A stretch of DNA of 27,495 bases from Hydrogenimonas sp. (lineage in GTDB: Bacteria; Campylobacterota; Campylobacteria; Campylobacterales; Hydrogenimonadaceae): positions 1 through 27,495 of the forward strand of contig WGAW01000149.1 in assembly GCA_015494675.1 (NCBI GenBank), written 5' to 3'. Within the stretch, counting starts at the first letter, position 1; each line of letters starts with the position of its first letter. The position numbers were made by a program, and so were the translations under genes. Below, piece after piece: positions 24,914-27,495 of the stretch. The notes under the pieces were generated by a model, which did not search any database, was not told the origin of the DNA, and saw nothing but the letters and a program-made list of their open reading frames with translations.

Positions 24914-26653
24914 CTATCCGTTCAGAAATCCCATAGATCTGCTTTCGCCTTCGAAGCTGCCGCCCTGCTCTTTTTTGATTTCTCGTATGAAATCCTCCAC
25001 CCTAAATAGCGGCTCATCATTTACGGCAACGCTGTATGCGGTGTTTTTGATTATCAGGTTTATCTGGCCGCCGGTAAGGTCGAACTCCGCCAGCTTCTCT
25101 ATGTCGAAACCCTTTTCGTAGGGGGCGTTTTCGGGAAGCATCTTCTTCCAGAGCTCCATTCGCTGCTCACGGTTCGGTTTTTTGAAGGAGATCTTGTAGT
25201 TGAAGCGTCTCGAAAATGCGCTGTCGAGATTCTCGATAAGATTGGTAGTCGCTACAAGAATACCCTCGAACCGCTCTATCTGCTCCAGAAAGATGTTCTG
25301 CATCTGGTTGTGCATCTTCTCCGCGCTGTTGCCGGGACCGGTACTCCTGCTGCTTAGAAACTGATCCGCTTCGTTCAGAAGCAGCACCGGCTCGCTTTTC
25401 GATTTTTCGGCAAGCTCTTTGAAGGTATCGAAAATCTTTCTTACATTCTTTTCGCTCTCGCCCACATACATCGAGAGTATCTTGGAGCAGTCGAAGCTCA
25501 AAACCTGTCTCTTCATCGATTTGGCCAAAGAGAGAGCGGTCATCGTCTTTCCCGTTCCTGGAGGACCGTAAAATATGATTCTCGCATCTATATTTTTGGC
25601 TTTGGGGCGAATACCCCACTCCTTCAGCCTCGATGCGACCCTTCTGTCCATCTGCTTCAGCAGGGAGTTTAGAATCTCGCGCGTCTGCGGGTGGAGCACC
25701 ACATCCTCCAGCGAGGTTTTGGGGTCTATCAGATCGAAAATATCCTGCTCTTTGACGAGCATATCGAGCTTGAGCTTTGTACGCTTTTTCTTCTTCTGCG
25801 GGTGTATGATGTCGTGAAGCACCTCCTCGTTTATGAAAAAGGAGCGGGTGATTCCCCCGAACGGGTTTAGCATCTCGTCGTAGTCGATTATCTCTTCACT
25901 CACCAGCTTCGCGCCCTCTTCGAGAAGTGCGCGGTTCTTGAAGCGGTCGTACTCGTCGTAACTTACAATATCTATCAAGGTGTTCATGTCGCGGAGGTTT
26001 CCCTCGCCTCCGGCATACTCCTCTTTCAGAAGGGCCAGGAAGATTATCTGCTCTTTCGCGTCTAACCCTCTCTCCTTGAAAAACTCCTCTACGACAATGG
26101 GCTCTTCTGTAACGGCGACACGCTCCTGAATCCTCTTCTCCAGAAGTCCGAGCTTGTTCTGTAGGCGGCTCGTACCCGCCGAGCCGCCCGAATGCCCATG
26201 CCTGGGAGCACCCATCTTCGAATATAGGTCGATACGCAGGAACTGATCCTGCAGATACTCCAGATGATCCGTATAGGGGGTGACCTCCGGCAGCATAAGA
26301 TCTAGATTTCCGTTTTCAAGAAGCTTCAAAAGCGCGACACTGGGGCTTACATCCGCGTGCAGAATCTCCAGCATCGAAAGCTCTCCGAGCTTGATTGAGT
26401 GCAAACCGTTCTGCACAAGCCATCCGAGCTCAAAAAGGGTTCGGATTTTCCCAAGATGGCGGACGTAGCCGTAAGGCTCGTCGCCGTATAGTTCGCTGAG
26501 CATCTCTACAACAGCGCTCTCTTCGCTTCCTTCCACATACCGCCTTACTGCGATCTGAAGAATTTTCGCCTCATCGGGCGAACACTTAAGGTGCTCGAAA
26601 ACATGGCAATTCTGCGGATTTTCCGTTTGTATAAACTCTAGGAGGTATCTCAT
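24914..26653 (-). CDS. AAA-family ATPase (C. jejuni Cj0377-like)
   Basis: 579 residues from ATG 26653. The N-terminal ~300 residues are helical and charged, with a Gly/Ser/His-rich linker near residue 160 and a KKKKRTK basic stretch near 290; I recognise no substrate domain. The AAA module follows: Walker A GPPGTGKT (about 363-370), Walker B VLLLNEADQFL (about 421-431) and second region of homology TTNLIENLDSAFSRRF (about 470-485). Walker B has Asn where Asp is usual, but keeps the catalytic Glu. A GTG at 26668 would add five residues but lies inside the promoter spacer. With the TTGACA/TATTAT promoter ending six bases before this ATG, the mRNA should be leaderless. Probable remodelling ATPase; substrate unknown. 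Confidence 0.88.
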   Translation of the reverse strand: MRYLLEFIQTENPQNCHVFEHLKCSPDEAKILQIAVRRYVEGSEESAVVEMLSELYGDEPYGYVRHLGKIRTLFELGWLVQNGLHSIKLGELSMLEILHADVSPSVALLKLLENGNLDLMLPEVTPYTDHLEYLQDQFLRIDLYSKMGAPRHGHSGGSAGTSRLQNKLGLLEKRIQERVAVTEEPIVVEEFFKERGLDAKEQIIFLALLKEEYAGGEGNLRDMNTLIDIVSYDEYDRFKNRALLEEGAKLVSEEIIDYDEMLNPFGGITRSFFINEEVLHDIIHPQKKKKRTKLKLDMLVKEQDIFDLIDPKTSLEDVVLHPQTREILNSLLKQMDRRVASRLKEWGIRPKAKNIDARIIFYGPPGTGKTMTALSLAKSMKRQVLSFDCSKILSMYVGESEKNVRKIFDTFKELAEKSKSEPVLLLNEADQFLSSRSTGPGNSAEKMHNQMQNIFLEQIERFEGILVATTNLIENLDSAFSRRFNYKISFKKPNREQRMELWKKMLPENAPYEKGFDIEKLAEFDLTGGQINLIIKNTAYSVAVNDEPLFRVEDFIREIKKEQGGSFEGESRSMGFLNG

Positions 26654-26659
26654 ACGGGC

Positions 26660-26688
26660 ATAATACACGAAGGGTATGGGGATGTCAA
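26660..26688 (-). promoter_or_regulatory. Near-consensus sigma-70 promoter of the AAA ATPase-radC pair
   Basis: TTGACA (plus 26683-26688) and TATTAT (plus 26660-26665) are 17 bases apart. The -10 is six bases before the ATG at 26653, so transcription would start at the start codon itself. No Shine-Dalgarno is present, in agreement with a leaderless mRNA. Confidence 0.7.
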
Positions 26689-26695
26689 GGGAGTA

Positions 26696-27495
26696 TCAAC
26701 CACTCATCTCTCTTTTGATCTGCTCTTTTAAAAGACGCTTCAAAACCTTTCCGGTCGCATTCTTGGGCAGTTCGCCTATAACACGAATCTCTCGCGGTAT
26801 TTTGAAGTTGGCAAGCTTCTCTTTCAGAAACATTTTAAGTCTCTTGACATCTACATTTTCACCCTCCTCCGGCTCTACGAAGGCGACCGGAACCTCGCCC
26901 GATTTTTCGTCCGGCACTCCCACTACGGCCGAAGCTTTCACTCCGTCGAAACCGTTTATCACCTCTTCGATCTCTCTCGGATAGATGTTGATTCCCCTCG
27001 AGATTATAAGATCCTTTTTGCGGTCGACTATAAAGAGAAAACCCTCTTCGTCGAGATACCCCATATCTCCCGTTAGCAGCCATCCGTTCACGATTGTCTC
27101 CTCTGTGGCTGTCGGGCGGTTAAGGTACCCCTGCATCACGTTGTCACCTTTTACGATGATTTCGCCGATCTCCCCCGCCGGAAGCTCAAGCATATTTTCG
27201 TCCACGATCTTTATCTCCACTCCCGGAATTGCGGGACCGACGGAGAGAGGCTTCTGCTTCCAGGGCGGATTTACGGAGACCACCGGTGAACACTCGCTGA
27301 GGCCATACCCTTCCAGCAGCTTCGCGCGCCTGAACTTGGAGGTAAACCTCTTTATCGTCGCTTCACTCAACGGTGCGGCGCCACTTACGAAATAGCGAAT
27401 CTTTTGAAACCACATGAAGTACCACGGAAGCTTTGCGCGGCTGAGTGCGTTGTATACATCGGGAACCCCCACGAACATCGTTACCCGCTTGAAGA
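26696..27495 (-). CDS. AMP-forming acyl-CoA ligase, C-terminal 265 residues (partial)
   Basis: The reading frame is open through the right edge (FKRVT before MFVGVPD), so the gene is cut by the window. Motifs of the ANL superfamily are present in order: GYGLSECSPVV (the YGxTE-type adenylate motif), GEIIVKGDNVMQGYLNRP, the ATP-ribose motif TGDMGYLDEEG, the hinge DRKKDLIISRG, YPREIEEVI, and the catalytic lysine segment LPKNATGKVLKR. It activates a carboxylic acid, most likely a long-chain fatty acid, as acyl-AMP and then acyl-CoA. Substrate specificity cannot be read from this half. The stop lies eight bases before the -35 of the next gene's promoter. Confidence 0.9.
   Translation of the reverse strand, partial: FKRVTMFVGVPDVYNALSRAKLPWYFMWFQKIRYFVSGAAPLSEATIKRFTSKFRRAKLLEGYGLSECSPVVSVNPPWKQKPLSVGPAIPGVEIKIVDENMLELPAGEIGEIIVKGDNVMQGYLNRPTATEETIVNGWLLTGDMGYLDEEGFLFIVDRKKDLIISRGINIYPREIEEVINGFDGVKASAVVGVPDEKSGEVPVAFVEPEEGENVDVKRLKMFLKEKLANFKIPREIRVIGELPKNATGKVLKRLLKEQIKREMSG

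Overview
The window looks like a chromosomal segment of a Campylobacterota (former Epsilonproteobacteria) bacterium, probably a hydrogen- or sulfur-oxidising, vent-type lineage. Three things point there: a complex I operon with the small NuoX-type protein in place of NuoE and no canonical NuoF; the flagellar motor gene pflA directly behind nuoN, as in Campylobacter jejuni; and an MqnP-type prenyltransferase of the futalosine menaquinone route. Base composition is roughly balanced by eye, GC-rich for this phylum. No insertion sequence, phage gene, CRISPR array or rRNA was seen.

Left part (1-3273). The last 15 codons of a plus-strand gene are followed by two perfect hairpins, a small Cys-rich plus-strand protein (203-418) and a minus-strand tRNA-Arg with anticodon GCG under a near-consensus promoter. 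Next comes a tight minus-strand cluster: mqnP, a PilZ-like protein, a membrane-anchored coiled-coil protein and a uracil-DNA glycosylase family protein. All three junctions in this cluster are GTGA overlaps.

Middle (3490-24094). miaA on the plus strand converges on pflA. Everything from 24094 down to 4372 on the minus strand is one long apparent operon: nuoA-B-C-D, nuoX, a NuoF/GltD-like fusion, two consecutive nuoG paralogues, then nuoH-I-J-K-L-M-N and pflA. The membrane arm and the quinone module (A, B, C, D, H, I, J-N) look canonical. The electron-input module does not. A 667-residue protein keeps only an N3-cluster-like domain of NuoF, with one cysteine ligand replaced by Gly, fused to a glutamate-synthase-small-subunit-type flavoprotein. 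Both NuoG proteins carry eight cysteines (room for two [4Fe-4S] clusters) where mitochondrial and E. coli NuoG have four for N4. I infer a complex I fed by NADPH, NADH, ferredoxin or flavodoxin through a non-standard entry point, possibly with electron splitting or reverse electron transport in an autotroph. This is the most interesting system in the window.

Right part (24249-27495). radC and an AAA-family ATPase form a minus-strand pair behind a TTGACA-17-TATTAT promoter whose -10 lies six bases before the ATG, implying a leaderless mRNA. miaA has the same -10/ATG spacing. The window ends inside an AMP-forming acyl-CoA ligase.
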